Part shown: piece by piece, positions 18,226-39,900 of the stretch
How the letters are laid out: the number at the start of each line of letters is the position of its first letter
How positions within the stretch are numbered: the stretch's first letter is position 1
DNA from: CAIKMD01 sp963803265
Lineage (GTDB): Bacteria; Pseudomonadota; Alphaproteobacteria; ATCC43930; CGMCC-115725
Reading direction: 5' to 3'
DNA: 64,000 nt
Assembly: GCA_963803265.1 (NCBI GenBank)
Contig: CAWDLZ010000005.1
Span: forward strand, 134,179-198,178
The notes under the pieces: generated by a model
What the model was told of the DNA's origin: nothing
The model's input: only the letters and a program-made list of their open reading frames with translations
Databases searched by the model: none
Position numbers and translations under genes: made by a program

Positions 18226-18845
18226 TTAAGGCGCGCCTCCAAATGCTGCACCGCGTCGCGCGTCAGAACCAGCGTGTCGCAGCGCAGGATGTCGTAGACA
18301 TTGGCGCCCTGCTGCGGCAGCACGTCGACGCCCGGCAGGTTGCGCGCGGCGCGGGCGAAATTCTCGTCGAGTAGCGGGCCGTCGATGATGAGGGTCTTCG
18401 CCCAGCCCAGCGCCTTGAATTGCTTGGCGAGCAGCTTCGTCTTGGCCTCGGTGAGGCTCGCCTTGTCGAGGACGACGAGCTTGCCGTCCTGCCGCTTCGA
18501 GGTCAGCGCGGTCTTCAGCGCCAAGCGCCGCACCTTCTTCTGCAGGCCGAATTCGTGGCTCCGCACCACCGGCCCGAAGATCGTCGCGCCGCCGCGGAAT
18601 TGGGGCGAGCGCAGCGAGCCTTGCCGCGCGCGGCCGGTGCCCTTCTGCTTCCACGGCTTCTTCGTCGTGCCCGAGATGTCGCTGATGCCTTTCGTCTTGT
18701 GCGTGCCGGCGCGGCGCTTGGCGAGCTGCCAGTTGACCATGCGCGCGAGGATGTCGCGGCGCACTTCGGGGAGCGCGAACACCTCGTCGGCGAGGTCGAT
18801 GCTGCCGACTTCCTGGTTGTCAAGGCTGGTGACCTTGAGCTGCAT
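18222..18845 (-). CDS. rplD: Ribosomal protein uL4
   Basis: A 207-residue exit-tunnel protein and, in E. coli, the S10 operon autoregulator. The start MQLKVTSLDNQEVGSIDLAD is chosen at 18845, although the frame is open further upstream. KPWKQKGTGRARQGSLRSPQ is the tunnel loop. It starts one base after the rplC stop. Frame intact. Confidence 0.96.
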   Translation of the reverse strand: MQLKVTSLDNQEVGSIDLADEVFALPEVRRDILARMVNWQLAKRRAGTHKTKGISDISGTTKKPWKQKGTGRARQGSLRSPQFRGGATIFGPVVRSHEFGLQKKVRRLALKTALTSKRQDGKLVVLDKASLTEAKTKLLAKQFKALGWAKTLIIDGPLLDENFARAARNLPGVDVLPQQGANVYDILRCDTLVLTRDAVQHLEARLK

Positions 18846-18846
18846 C

Positions 18847-19543
18847 TCAATTGCCTCCGGCCGCCGGGGCTTGGCGCAACGCCGCCGGGAACGGCAGGTC
18901 CTTGGGCGCGGTCCGCTTCGCCGCATCCTTGACCAGCACATAGCCGCCGTCGAAGCCCGGCACCGCGCCCGCGACAAAGAGGAGGCCGCGCTCGGCATCG
19001 GCGGAAATAATTTTAAGATTCTGGGTGGTCACGCGCTCGTCTCCGTAATGACCGGCCATCTTCTTGTTCTTGAACACCTTGCCGGGATCTTGCCGCTGGC
19101 CGGTCGAGCCGTGGCTGCGATGCGACACGGAGACGCCGTGCGTCGCGCGCAAGCCGCCGAAATTCCACCGCCGCATGACGCCAGAGAAGCCGCGTCCCTT
19201 GGTGGTGCCGGTGACGTCGACGAACTGCCCGGGGACGAAATGCGCCGCAGACAGCTCGGCGCCGACTTCGAGAATCGCGTCGGGCGTGACGCGGAATTCG
19301 ACCAGCTTGGCCTTGGGCTCGACCTTGGCCTTGGCGTAATGGCCGCGCATCGGCTTGGCCGACATTCTTGACCTTGGCCTTGCCGATGCCGAGTTGGACC
19401 GCGGTATAGCCGTCCTTCTCGGAGGTCCGCACCGCGACCACCTGGCAATTGTCGACCTTCAGCACCGTGACGGGCACATGATCGCCCGCCTCGGTGAATT
19501 GTCGGGTCATGCCCAGTTTCTGGGCGATGAGGCCGGTACGCAT
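18847..19543 (-). CDS. rplC: Ribosomal protein uL3, one frame break
   Basis: A large-subunit assembly protein. MRTGLIAQKLGMTRQFTEAG is canonical and GTTKGRGFSGVMRRWNFGG carries the conserved glutamine-methylation loop neighbourhood. A +1 insertion at about 19357-19361 splits the frame near residue 61. Corrected length is about 231 residues, with a short Ala/Gly tail. Confidence 0.94.
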
Positions 19544-19556
19544 CACACAACCATCC

Positions 19557-19873
<317 letters not shown>

Positions 19874-19940
19874 CTGCCGTTCCTTTTACCCACGGGCGGA
19901 AATCCGCCACGCCAACCCTTTCCGCCCGTGTCTTCCCGCT

Positions 19941-21132
<1,192 letters not shown>

Positions 21133-21155
21133 GGATGCTCTCCGTAATTCCCGAG

Positions 21156-23232
<2,077 letters not shown>

Positions 23233-23268
23233 GAGAATACTCCACGGCAGCGCGCGAGAAGCGCGGTC

Positions 23269-23740
23269 CTACCAGCGATAATGCGAGAAGGCCTTGTTGG
23301 CGTCAGCCATGCGATGCGTGTCTTCACGCTTCTTCACGGCGTGCCGCGGTTGTTGGCGGCGTCCAGCAGCTCGCCCGAGAGGCGCTCTTCCATGGTGTGC
23401 TCGACCGCGCTCGCGCGCGCGCCGATGATCCAGCGGATGGCGAGCGCCTGGCCGCGATCCGGCCGCACCTCGACCGGCACCTGATAGGTGGCGCCGCCGA
23501 CGCGGCGCGAGCGCACCTCGACCGCGGGCTTGACGTTGCCGAGCGCGTCATGGAACAGGCGCAGCGCGTCCTGCGCCCGAGCGCTTCGCGATGCGGTCGA
23601 AGCGCGCCGTAGACGATGGTCTCGGCGACCGACTTCTTGCCCTCGTACATCAGGCAGTTCATGAATTTGGTCACGACCAGATCGCCGAACTTGGCATCCG
23701 GCAGGACTTCCCGTTTGACCGCGGCGCGGCGACGCGACAT
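23269..23740 (-). CDS. rpsG: Ribosomal protein uS7, three frame breaks
   Basis: A primary 16S-binding protein and, in E. coli, the str operon regulator. It opens MSRRRAAVKREVLPDAKFGD. Insertions at about 23600 and 23575 and a deletion at about 23339 break the frame. Corrected, it contains the canonical RSRRVGGATYQVPVEVRPDR and ends ADANKAFSHYRW at the TAG complement at 23269-23271. Corrected length is 156 residues. Confidence 0.93.
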
Positions 23741-23755
23741 GGCTTGCCTGCCTCT

Positions 23756-24130
23756 CTACTTCGGCCGCTTGGCGCCGTATTTCGAACGCCGCTGCCGGCG
23801 GTCCTTGACGCCCTGGGTGTCGAGGGTGCCGCGGATGATGTGATAGCGCACGCCCGGCAGATCCTTGACGCGGCCGCCGCGGATCAGCACCACCGAATGC
23901 TCCTGAAGATTATGGCCCTCGCCGGGGATGTAGCTCGTCACCTCGAAAGCCATTGGTGAGGCGGACGCGCGCGACCTTGCGCAGCGCGGAGTTGGGCTTC
24001 TTCGGCGTCGTCGTGTAGACGCGCGTGCAGACGCCGCGCTTCTGCGGGCTTTCCTGCAGCGCCGGCACCTTGTTGCGCTGCGGCCTGCGGCGCCGCGCGG
24101 ATGGCGGATCAGCTGGTTGATCGTCGGCAT
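23756..24130 (-). CDS. rpsL: Ribosomal protein uS12, three frame breaks
   Basis: A decoding-centre protein and first gene of the str operon. The start is MPTINQLIRHPR. Insertions at about 24098, 24083 and 23946 break the frame; the net length stays a multiple of three, so the last part returns to the first frame. Corrected, it contains TTTPKKPNSALRKVARVRL and HNLQEHSVVLIRGGRVKDLP. The two lysines where streptomycin-resistance changes arise are in the sensitive form. Corrected length is 123 residues. Confidence 0.93.
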   Translation of the reverse strand: MPTINQLIRHPRGAAGRSATRCRRCRKARRSAASARASTRRRRRSPTPRCARSRASASPMAFEVTSYIPGEGHNLQEHSVVLIRGGRVKDLPGVRYHIIRGTLDTQGVKDRRQRRSKYGAKRPK

Positions 24131-24320
24131 GCCTCAAAACCCTCTCGAACCCGATCGTCAAACGCGCGAACCGCGCGGGATGCTTGCGGCATCGCCGGCG
24201 GTCTTAGGGACATCCCCGAAACAGCGCGCCGTCTCGCACGACGCAGAGCCAAATCGCCAATTCGACAGACAGACTGCGTTTAGGTTGGCTACCTACCGCC
24301 AGCCCCTCGAAGGTGCGCGG

Positions 24321-24349
24321 ATACTACTGGCGGCTCCCCACCCCGTCAA
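24321..24349 (-). promoter_or_regulatory. Sigma-70 type promoter of the str/S10/spc transcript
   Basis: On the minus strand the bases TTGACG (24349-24344) are followed by a 17-base spacer and TAGTAT (24326-24321). This is a strong match to the housekeeping promoter. It lies after the rpoC terminator and about 190 bases upstream of rpsL, leaving a leader of about 180 bases. It implies that rpsL and everything downstream has its own promoter. Confidence 0.7.
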
Positions 24350-24452
24350 GCCGCATAGCGCGGCGCAAGAGGCAGAAAAATCGCGTCAGACGCCGCTTTT
24401 CGGCGGCCGTTCGAAGCCGCGCGCGCCGCCGCGGGCCACTCGGTCGGCCACG

Positions 24453-24475
24453 AAAAAGGGGCCGGAGTCGGCCCC
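24453..24475 (-). terminator. Rho-independent terminator after rpoC
   Basis: Read on the minus strand, GGGGCCG, loop ACTC, CGGCCCC and then five T residues. It begins 27 bases after the rpoC stop. It is the clearest terminator in the window and separates the rpoBC transcript from the str operon. Confidence 0.9.
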
Positions 24476-24501
24476 ATTTCCGGCCGTCACCGCCGGGCCG
24501 G

Positions 24502-28674
<4,173 letters not shown>

Positions 28675-28720
28675 GAACGATTCCTCTTTCGGTAAATCGC
28701 TTGTACCCGGTCTCTTGCGA

Positions 28721-32893
<4,173 letters not shown>

Positions 32894-33104
32894 GAATGCT
32901 CCTCATCACAAAACCTGAACGGGCCGACGGCCCAATCCTTGATACCTGAATCCCCCCGGCCGACGGCGGGGCCGCGCTCGGGACGACAAAAGCCGGTAGG
33001 CGCGGACTGCACGCGCCCCGGCTTGGAAGGCCCTGGCGAGACCGGGCGACGGCGATTCGCAAATCGTCCAACCGCCCGGCTGCCACTGCCAATGCCATCG
33101 CGGG
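32894..33104 (-). other. rplL-rpoB intergenic leader
   Basis: A 211-base gap without a gene. On the minus strand it holds two short GC hairpins (CCCCG...CGGGG and GGGCC...GGCCC). In E. coli the equivalent gap carries an attenuator and an RNase III site that set the L7/L12 to RNA polymerase ratio. A similar role here is inference. I see no convincing promoter in it. Confidence 0.4.
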
Positions 33105-33485
33105 CTATTGAATCTGAACGGTCGCGCCCGCGTCTTCGAGCTGCTTTTTGAGCTTCGCCGCCTCGTCCTTGTTGACCCCTTCCTTGACCGGCTTGGGCGC
33201 AGCTTCGACGAGATCCTTCGCCTCTTTCAGGCCAAGGCTCGTGATCGCGCGCACCTCCTTGATAACGTTAATCTTTTTCTCACCCGCCGCGGCCAGAATG
33301 ACGGTGAATTCCGTCTGCTCCACCGCCGGTGCCGCCGCCGCCCCGCCACCGGCGGGGCCGGCCGCCACCGCTACGGGCGCCGCCGCGGAGACGCCCCATT
33401 TTTCCTCGAGCTTTTTGGAAAGTTCGGCCGCCTCCATCACGGTGAGGCCCGACAACTCATCGACCAGCTTAGTCAAGTCTGCCAT
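33105..33485 (-). CDS. rplL: Ribosomal protein bL12 (L7/L12)
   Basis: A 126-residue stalk protein present in several copies per ribosome. The N-terminal dimerisation part is LTKLVDELSGLTVMEAAELS, then an Ala/Gly/Pro hinge. The factor-binding C-domain reads FTVILAAAGEKKINVIKEVR and GLKEAKDLVEAAPKPVKEG. Frame intact. It lies between rplJ and rpoB. Confidence 0.98.
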   Translation of the reverse strand: MADLTKLVDELSGLTVMEAAELSKKLEEKWGVSAAAPVAVAAGPAGGGAAAAPAVEQTEFTVILAAAGEKKINVIKEVRAITSLGLKEAKDLVEAAPKPVKEGVNKDEAAKLKKQLEDAGATVQIQ

Positions 33486-33524
33486 TTTAGCACTCCTGGG
33501 AAAATTGCAAGATGTTTCGACGTT

Positions 33525-34047
33525 TTAGGCTGCCTGGTCCGCCTTTTTCGCATAGGCATTGCAGCACCCGGGCCACTTGGCCGCCGGGCGCTTGCAGAAC
33601 ACTCGCGATCCGTGTCGCGGGCGTTTGCAGCATTCCCAGAAGCTTGGCGCGGAGCTGGTCGAGCGAGGGCAGAGTTGCCAGGGCCTTGATGCCCGCTGCG
33701 TCGAGCTGCCGGTCGTCGAGGCCACCCCCGATGATCGTCAGCTTCTCGTTCTTATTGGCGAACTCGACCGCGACTTTCGCCGCCGCCACCGGGTCCCGCG
33801 AAAACGCGATCGCGGTGGGTCCGGAGAACAGCGGCGCAAGGCGCTCGAATTTCGTGCCGGCGAGGGCGATTTTGGCGAGCCGGTTCTTCGTCACTTTGAA
33901 GTTGGCGCCGGCTGCACGCATCTGACGCCGCAGATCGGTCACTTCCGCGACGGTCATCCCCGTCTGGTGAGTGACAACGACGCAAGCGGTGGCGGATAGC
34001 GACTGATGCAGCGCGGCGGCCAGCTCTTCCTTGTGTGACCGGTCCAC
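33525..34047 (-). CDS. rplJ: Ribosomal protein uL10, one frame break
   Basis: The stalk base that binds L7/L12 dimers. The start is GTG (GTGGACCGGTCACACAAG). THQTGMTVAEVTDLRRQMRA and FKVTKNRLAKIAL are the rRNA-binding part. A +1 insertion at about 33558-33560 alters the last 13 codons; corrected they read QAYAKKADQAA and end at TAA 33525-33527. Corrected length is 173 residues. Confidence 0.95.
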
Positions 34048-34317
34048 GTTTCGTCTCCGACCTTATGACCCGCCAGGCTTCCCGAGGGGATTCCAAGCGG
34101 ATCGGTTGCACGAGGGCAGCCGGACCACTTCGTCCAGCTTCCCGGTTCGCCTGTCCCAGAAGTGCCCGCCGCCATCGCTAGCATTGGGCTACCCCCGTCT
34201 CATGCTGGCGTCCCGCGGGACCTTAAGCTGGAGCGATCCAGCACCGGCAATCTCGGACAGGACGGGATGGTCGCCCATCCCGGTTGCCGCTGCCGCTCTC
34301 GCGAGCGGCGGCGGTAT
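34048..34317 (-). promoter_or_regulatory. rplA-rplJ intergenic region, probable L10 leader
   Basis: A 270-base gap without a gene. Just after rplA it has a perfect 7-bp hairpin with a GCGA tetraloop (34292-34309), without a T tract. In many bacteria the mRNA leader of rplJ folds into a structure bound by the L10-(L12) complex, which represses rplJL translation. Position fits that role, but I did not match the structure base by base. Confidence 0.45.
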
Positions 34318-35026
34318 TCAGTTTTTCGCCGCGGCCTCGCCGGCGACGCTCGCGATATCCAGTTTCAAGCCGGGGCCCATCGTGGAGGAAAGGCTCACCC
34401 GCTTGATGAAGGCACCCTTCACGCCGGTCGGCCGCGCGCGGGTCACGGCGCCGACGAAGACCTTGAGATTCTCGAGCAGCGCGGCCTCGGTGAAGCTCGC
34501 CTTGCCGACGCCGGCCTGGACGATCCCGGCCTTCTCGGCGCGGTATTCGACCTGGCCGCCCTTGGCCGCCTTCACGGCCTCGCCGACATTGGCCGTGACC
34601 GTGCCGAGCTTGGGGTTCGGCATCAGCCCGCGCGGGCCCAGCACTTTGCCGAGCTTGCCGACGATGGCCATCATATCGGGGCTCGCGATGCAGCGGTCGA
34701 ACTCGATCTGGCCGGCATTGACCTTCTCGGCGAGGTCCTCGGCGCCGACGATGTCCGCGCCCGCGGCCTGCGCCTCCTTGGCGCGGTCGCCCTTCGCGAA
34801 CACGGCGACGCGCAGCGACTTGCCGGTGCCGTTCGGAAGCTGCACCGTGCCGCGCAAGTTCTGCTCGGCCTTGCGCGGGTCGATGTTGAGATTGAGCGAA
34901 ACTTCGACGGTCTCGTCGAACTTCGCCTTGGCGCGCTCCTTGACGAGCTTGATCGCCTGCGGCCGCATCGTAGAACGCGGTGCGGTCGATGCCCTCATAT
35001 CCCGCGGTCAGCCGCTTTCCTGCCAT
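34318..35026 (-). CDS. rplA: Ribosomal protein uL1, one frame break
   Basis: The L1 stalk protein and, in E. coli, repressor of the L11 operon. It opens MAGKRLTAGYEGIDRTAFYD. A +1 insertion at about 34960-34965 breaks the frame; corrected it continues as PQAIKLVKERAKAKFDETVE. LGPRGLMPNPKLGTVTANVG is the conserved RNA-binding segment. Corrected length is 235 residues. Confidence 0.95.
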
Positions 35027-35031
35027 ATCGC

Positions 35032-35461
35032 TTACTCCACCACTTCAAGGCCCATCGAGCGCGCCGAGCCGATGATCATGCGGCACGCGCCGTCGAGATC
35101 CTTGGCGTTGAGATCGACCATCTTCTTTTCCGCGATGTCGCGGATCTGCGCCATCGTGACCTTGCCGACCGTGCCCTTGCCGGGGGTCTGCGCGCCTTTT
35201 TCGATGCCCGCCGCCTTCATCAGGAAATAGGAATTGGGCGGCGTCTTGGTGACGAAGGTGAAGCTGCGATCGCCATAGGCGGTGATGACCACCGGGATCG
35301 GCATGCCGGGCTCGAGCTTGCTGGGTTTGCGCGTTGAACGCCTTGCAGAACTCCATGATGTTGAGGCCGCGCTGGCCGAGCGCCGGCCCGATGGGCGGCG
35401 ACGGATTCGCCTTGCCGGCGGGAACCTGCAACTTGATGTAGCCGACAATCTTCTTGGCCAT
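35032..35461 (-). CDS. rplK: Ribosomal protein uL11, one frame break
   Basis: A GTPase-centre protein. MAKKIVGYIKLQVPAGKANP and the proline-rich SPPIGPALGQRGLNIMEFCK are canonical. A +1 insertion at about 35319-35322 breaks the frame; corrected it reads FNAQTQKLEPGMPIPVVITA. Corrected length is 142 residues. It lies between nusG and rplA. Confidence 0.95.
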
Positions 35462-35465
35462 GCCC

Positions 35466-35997
35466 TTAAACCTTCTCGACTTGCGAATATTCGAAGCTCG
35501 ACCGGCGTCGCGCGGCCGAAGATCGACACCGCTACTTTGAGCCGCGCCTTCTCCTCGTCCACCTCCTCGACGAGGCCGTTGAAGGAAGTGAACGGCCCGT
35601 CGCAGACCCGCACCTGCTCGCCGATCTCGAAGGTGATCGAGGGCTTCGGCCGCTCGATGCCTTCCTGGACCTGCTTCATGATGCGCGTGGCCTCGGCCTC
35701 GGAGATCGGCGAGGGCTTGCCCTTGCCGCCCAGGAAGCCGGTCACCTTCGGCGTATTCTTCACCAGGTGCCAGCTCTCGTCGGTGAGGTCCATCTTCACC
35801 AGGACATAGCCGGGGAAGAATTTGCGCTCGGAATTCACCTTGGCGCCGCGCCGCACCTCGACCACTTCCTCGGTCGGCACCAGCACCTCCTCGAATTTCT
35901 CGCCCAGGCCCTTCTGCTCCGCCTGCTCGCGAATCGAGGACGCGACCTTCTTCTCGAAGCCGGAATAGACGTGGATCACATACCAGCGCGCCGTCAT
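35466..35997 (-). CDS. nusG: Transcription termination/antitermination factor NusG, one frame break
   Basis: Binds RNA polymerase and links it to Rho or to the ribosome. ARWYVIHVYSGFEKKVASSI and FFPGYVLVKMDLTDESWHLV are the NGN domain, and VRVCDGPFTSFNGLVEEVDE is the KOW domain. A +1 insertion at about 35494-35496 alters the end; corrected it reads VELEYSQVEKV. The start is taken at ATG 35997; a TTG 15 bases upstream is in frame but adds no family sequence. Corrected length is 176 residues. Confidence 0.95.
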
Positions 35998-36001
35998 CGT
36001 A

Positions 36002-36199
36002 TCAGCTTCCAACTCCGAGAACGAGTTGCACGCCGCGGGCCAGCAACTCGTCGACCATGAAGAAGAACATCGCGGCGATAATCACCATCACGAAGACCAT
36101 CGCGGTGGTGACGGTGGTCTCCTTGCGGGTCGGCCAGGTAACGCGGCCAACTTCCTGGCGGACCTGCCGCAGAAATTCGAGCGGATTGGTTTTTGCCAT
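36002..36199 (-). CDS. secE: Preprotein translocase subunit SecE
   Basis: A 65-residue single-span form. NPLEFLRQVRQEVGRVTWPT is the conserved amphipathic helix, followed by one membrane segment (VFVMVIIAAMFFFMVDELLA). It clamps SecY in the membrane. It lies between tRNA-Trp and nusG as usual. Frame intact. Confidence 0.95.
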   Translation of the reverse strand: MAKTNPLEFLRQVRQEVGRVTWPTRKETTVTTAMVFVMVIIAAMFFFMVDELLARGVQLVLGVGS

Positions 36200-36262
36200 C
36201 TTGAACCGTGGGAAGGGCCACTATATAGCGCCGCCGTCAGAACATTTCCAGTCCTAATGCGA

Positions 36263-36338
36263 TGGCAGGAGTGGAGGGGCTCGAACCCCCAACCCCCGGT
36301 TTTGGAGACCGGTGCTCTACCAATTGAGCTACACTCCT
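36263..36338 (-). tRNA. tRNA-Trp (anticodon CCA)
   Basis: Read on the minus strand it is a 76-base cloverleaf starting AGGAGTG, with D-arm GCTC...GAGC, anticodon loop CTCCAAA giving CCA, T-arm GGGGG-TTCGAGC-CCCTC and acceptor CACTCCT. Discriminator G and an encoded CCA end follow. Its position just upstream of secE-nusG-rplK is a classic arrangement. Confidence 0.96.
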
Positions 36339-36430
36339 AGACTTCGGAAAATCAATGGCTTAGGCGGCAAACGAGAACCCTCGAGGGGGCTTCGCCGCCG
36401 ATTCGTCACCCCGCCGTCCCGCGGCCGGGC

Positions 36431-36460
36431 CTTCTAGAAGGGAGCGCAGCGCCGCGTCAA
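36431..36460 (-). promoter_or_regulatory. Probable promoter of tRNA-Trp-secE-nusG-rplKAJL-rpoBC
   Basis: On the minus strand TTGACG (36460-36455), an 18-base spacer, then TAGAAG (36436-36431). It would start RNA about 85 bases before the tRNA. The -35 is strong and the -10 is only partly matched. Confidence 0.5.
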
Positions 36461-36523
36461 TCCTGTTCGCCGGCAGGCCTCGGATGCCCGCCCCAGGCGA
36501 AGCTGCGTTTCGAGACCCGCCGG

Positions 36524-36865
36524 TCAGCCGGTTTTCGCATCGAAGGCGTCGATGGTGCGCGCCGAATAGACCATGGCGGCTCCGGCATTGACCATGATCG
36601 CGACGCCCAGCGCGTTGACGATTTCCTCTTTGGTCGCGCCCGCTTTGATCGCGCCGTCGGTATGGGCGTTGATGCACCCGTCGCATCGCAGGGTGACGGC
36701 GATGCCCAGCGCGATCAGCTCGCGCGTCTTGGCGTCGATCCGAGTCGATTTCGCGTTGGCGTGATGGAGGCCGGCATAGGCCTTCACGAGTTCCGGATTC
36801 GCGGCGGACATTTCCTTGACCGCGGCGTTGATCTGATCGCGATACCCGTTCCAATCGAGCATCAT
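36524..36865 (-). CDS. Carboxymuconolactone decarboxylase/AhpD-family protein
   Basis: A protein of about 113 residues with the AhpD-like core. The redox pair CDGC is followed by INAHTDGAIKAGATKEEIV, the usual CXXC...H arrangement. Members reduce peroxiredoxins or act as decarboxylases; the substrate cannot be told here. Of the possible starts I prefer the ATGATG at 36865, because GGAGG stands just before it (inside the longer frame that begins at 36877). The upstream neighbour on this strand is about 130 bases away and unrelated. Confidence 0.85.
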   Translation of the reverse strand: MMLDWNGYRDQINAAVKEMSAANPELVKAYAGLHHANAKSTRIDAKTRELIALGIAVTLRCDGCINAHTDGAIKAGATKEEIVNALGVAIMVNAGAAMVYSARTIDAFDAKTG

Positions 36866-36997
36866 GGCAGCCTCCATGGGGATGTTGATAGGCTAGGCGA
36901 TGGCAGGGCCGGCGGGCGGCGGCGTTCGGTGTCGAAGTCCAGCATCGATCTCCAAGTCTGGGTTCGTGCCGCGTCGCTCTAATACGACGCGGAGCCT

Positions 36998-39900
36998 CTA
37001 GCCCCCGGTTGCCGCCTCGGCGCGCTCGTGAGAACGATCGGCGGCGACCAGCAGATAAACGGCCGGCACCACGAAGAGGGTGAACGCCGTGCCGATGGCG
37101 ATGCCGGCCGCGATCACGAGCCCCATGTCGAAGCGCGAAATCGCGCCGGCGCCGCTTGCCGCCAGCAGCGGCAGCACGCCCAGAACCATCGCCGCCGTCG
37201 TCATCAGGATCGGCCGGAGGCGGATCTGCGCCGCCGCCTCGATCGCCTCGCGTTTCGAGCGCCCGCTACGCTGGAGCGCATTGGCGAATTCGACGATCAG
37301 GATGCCGTGCTTGCTGATAAGTCCCATCAAGGTGACCAGCCCGACCTCGGTGTAGATGTTGAGCGTGGCGCCGCCGACGCCAAGACTGATGAAGACGAGC
37401 GCGCCCGCGATCGACATCGGCACCGAAACCAGAATGATGAACGGATCGCGGAAGCTCTCGAAGAGCGCGGCCAGCGCCAGGAAGATGATGATGAGCGCGA
37501 AGGCGAAGGTCGCCAGGAAGCCGCTCAATTCCTGGACGAATTGGCGCGACTGGCCGCCGTAATCGACCGCATAGCCCTGGGGCAGGATGCGCCGCGCCAG
37601 GCCGTCGAGCGTCGCCAAGGCCTCGCCCTGCGAGATGCCCGGCGCCGCCACGCCCTGGACCGTCGCGGCGTTGAGCTGCTGGAAGTGATTGAGCGATTCC
37701 GGCACGGTCGTCGTCGCGATGCTGGCGACGGTCGAGAGCGGAATCGCCGAGCCGGCGGAGTTGCGGATGTAGTAACCGAGAAGCTGCTGCGCGTTGAGGC
37801 GCGATACCTGCTCGACCTGCGGGATCACCTTGTAGGATCGGCCGCCGAGACTGAAGTAATTGACATAGCCGCCGCCCAAGGCCCAAGCGAGCGAGCCGCC
37901 GACGTCGCTCATCGTCAATCCGAGCTGGGCGGTCTTGTCGCGGTCGATGACGACGCTCGTTTGCGGCTGGTCGATCTTCAGGTCGGTGTCGAGAAAGAAG
38001 AACTCGCCGGTGGCGACCGCCTGCCGCAGGAAATCCTGCGCCACTTCGTTCAGGCGCTCGAAGGGCTCGGTGGTGACGATGACGAATTCCACCGGCAGGC
38101 CGAACGCGCCCGGCAGCGGCGGCGGCTGGAACACCACCGCGCGCACGCCCGCGACCGAGTTGTTGATCTGCTGCTGCAGCACCGGCTGGATCTCGTTGGT
38201 GGTCCGCGCGCGCTCGTCCCACGGCTTCAGGGCGAGACCGGTCAGCGAAATGCCGGGCGCATCGATGGCAAAGATGTGCTGCATCTCGGGATAGGCCGAG
38301 AAGAGGCCATAGAGCTGCTGGGTATAAAGCAGGCGCTGCTGCAGCGTCGCGTCGGGCGCCGGGGTCTCCTGCGCGATGATGAAGCCTTGATCCTCGATCG
38401 GCGCGAGCTCGGATTTCGCGCCGGCATAGAGGAAATAGACGCTGCCGAGAACGATGAGGCCGAACACGATTGTCACCGGGAGCGCGTCGAGGCTGCCGCT
38501 AAGCCAGCGCCCATAGCCCCGGCGCAAGCGCGCGAAATTGCGGTCGATGAAGATCGTGAAGCGATCTTGCCATCCGGCGGCGGCCGCTTCCCGATGCTTC
38601 AGGAGCCGCGAGCACATCATTGGCGAGAGCGTCAGGGCCACCACCGCCGAAACCGTCACCGCGCCCACGAGGGTGAAGGCGAATTCGGTGAAGAGGGCGC
38701 CCGTCAGCCCCTTTTGAAACCCGATGGGGACATAGACCGACACCAGCACCACGGTCATCGCCACGATGGGGCCGCCCAACTCGCGCGCCGCCTGGATCGC
38801 CGCCGCGACCGGAGAGAGCCCCTCGTCGAGGTGCCGATTGACGTTCTCGACGATGATGATCGCGTCGTCAACGACGAGGCCGATCGCCAGCACCATGGCC
38901 AAGAGCGTCAGCAGGTTGATGGTGAAGCCGAAGATCAGCATCATCATCAAGGTGCCGATGAGCGACAGCGGGATCGCGATCGCCGGTATCACCACGGATC
39001 GCCACGAGCCGAGAAAGGCGAACACGACCAAGATCACGATCACCATCGCCTCGGCGAGGGTGCGCTCGACCTCGTAAATCGAGCTGTTCACGAAATCCGT
39101 CGAGTCATAGATGACCTGGGCCACCAACCCCTGCGGCAATTGCGAGCGGATATCCGGCAGGACACGATAGACGCCCTTGACGACATCGAGGAGATTGGCC
39201 GCGGGCGCCACCTCGATGCCGACATAGACCGCCTTCTGTCCATCGAACTCGACCTGCGACTCGTAGCTGTCGGCGCCGAGCGTGACATTGGCTACGTCTT
39301 CGAGACGGATCACCGCGGCGTTCGCCTGCTTCACCACGAGTTTCTTGAACTCGTCGACGGAATGGAGATTGGTCGAGGCGGTGAGGTTGACCTGGACCAT
39401 CTGGCCCTTGGTATTGCCCAGCCCCGCGATGTAATCGTTGCTGGCGAGGGCCTGGCTGACATCGGCGGCGGTCACGCCGTAGGCGGCCATCTTTTCGGGA
39501 TCGAGCCAGGCGCGCAGCGCGAAATTCTCGCCGCCGACCAGCTCGGCGGTTTGCACCCCGGCCACGGCCTGGAGCTTGGGCTGGACGACGCGCACGAGAT
39601 AATCGGTGATCTCGTTCTGCGCCAGCACGTCGCTCTTGAAGCCGATGTAGAGGGCATCGAAGGTTTGGCCGATCTTGATCGAGAGCACCGGCTGCTGCGC
39701 GCCGGGCGGGAGCTGGTTGACCACCGAGCTCACCTTGCTGGTGATCTCGGTCAGCGCCTTGTCGGGATCGTAATTGAGGCGAAGATTGACCGTGATCGTG
39801 CTGGTGCTCGATTGGCTGGTCGAGGTCATGTAGTCGATGCCATCGGCCTGCGCGATCGCGTTCTCCAAGGGCGTCGTGATGAAGCCCGCGACCACGTCGG

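Noticed and set aside
24324..24501. Long C-terminal extension of RpoC beyond 24502
   Set aside because: The extension has no family similarity and runs through the terminator hairpin and the rpsL promoter; one restored base gives a normal RpoC end.
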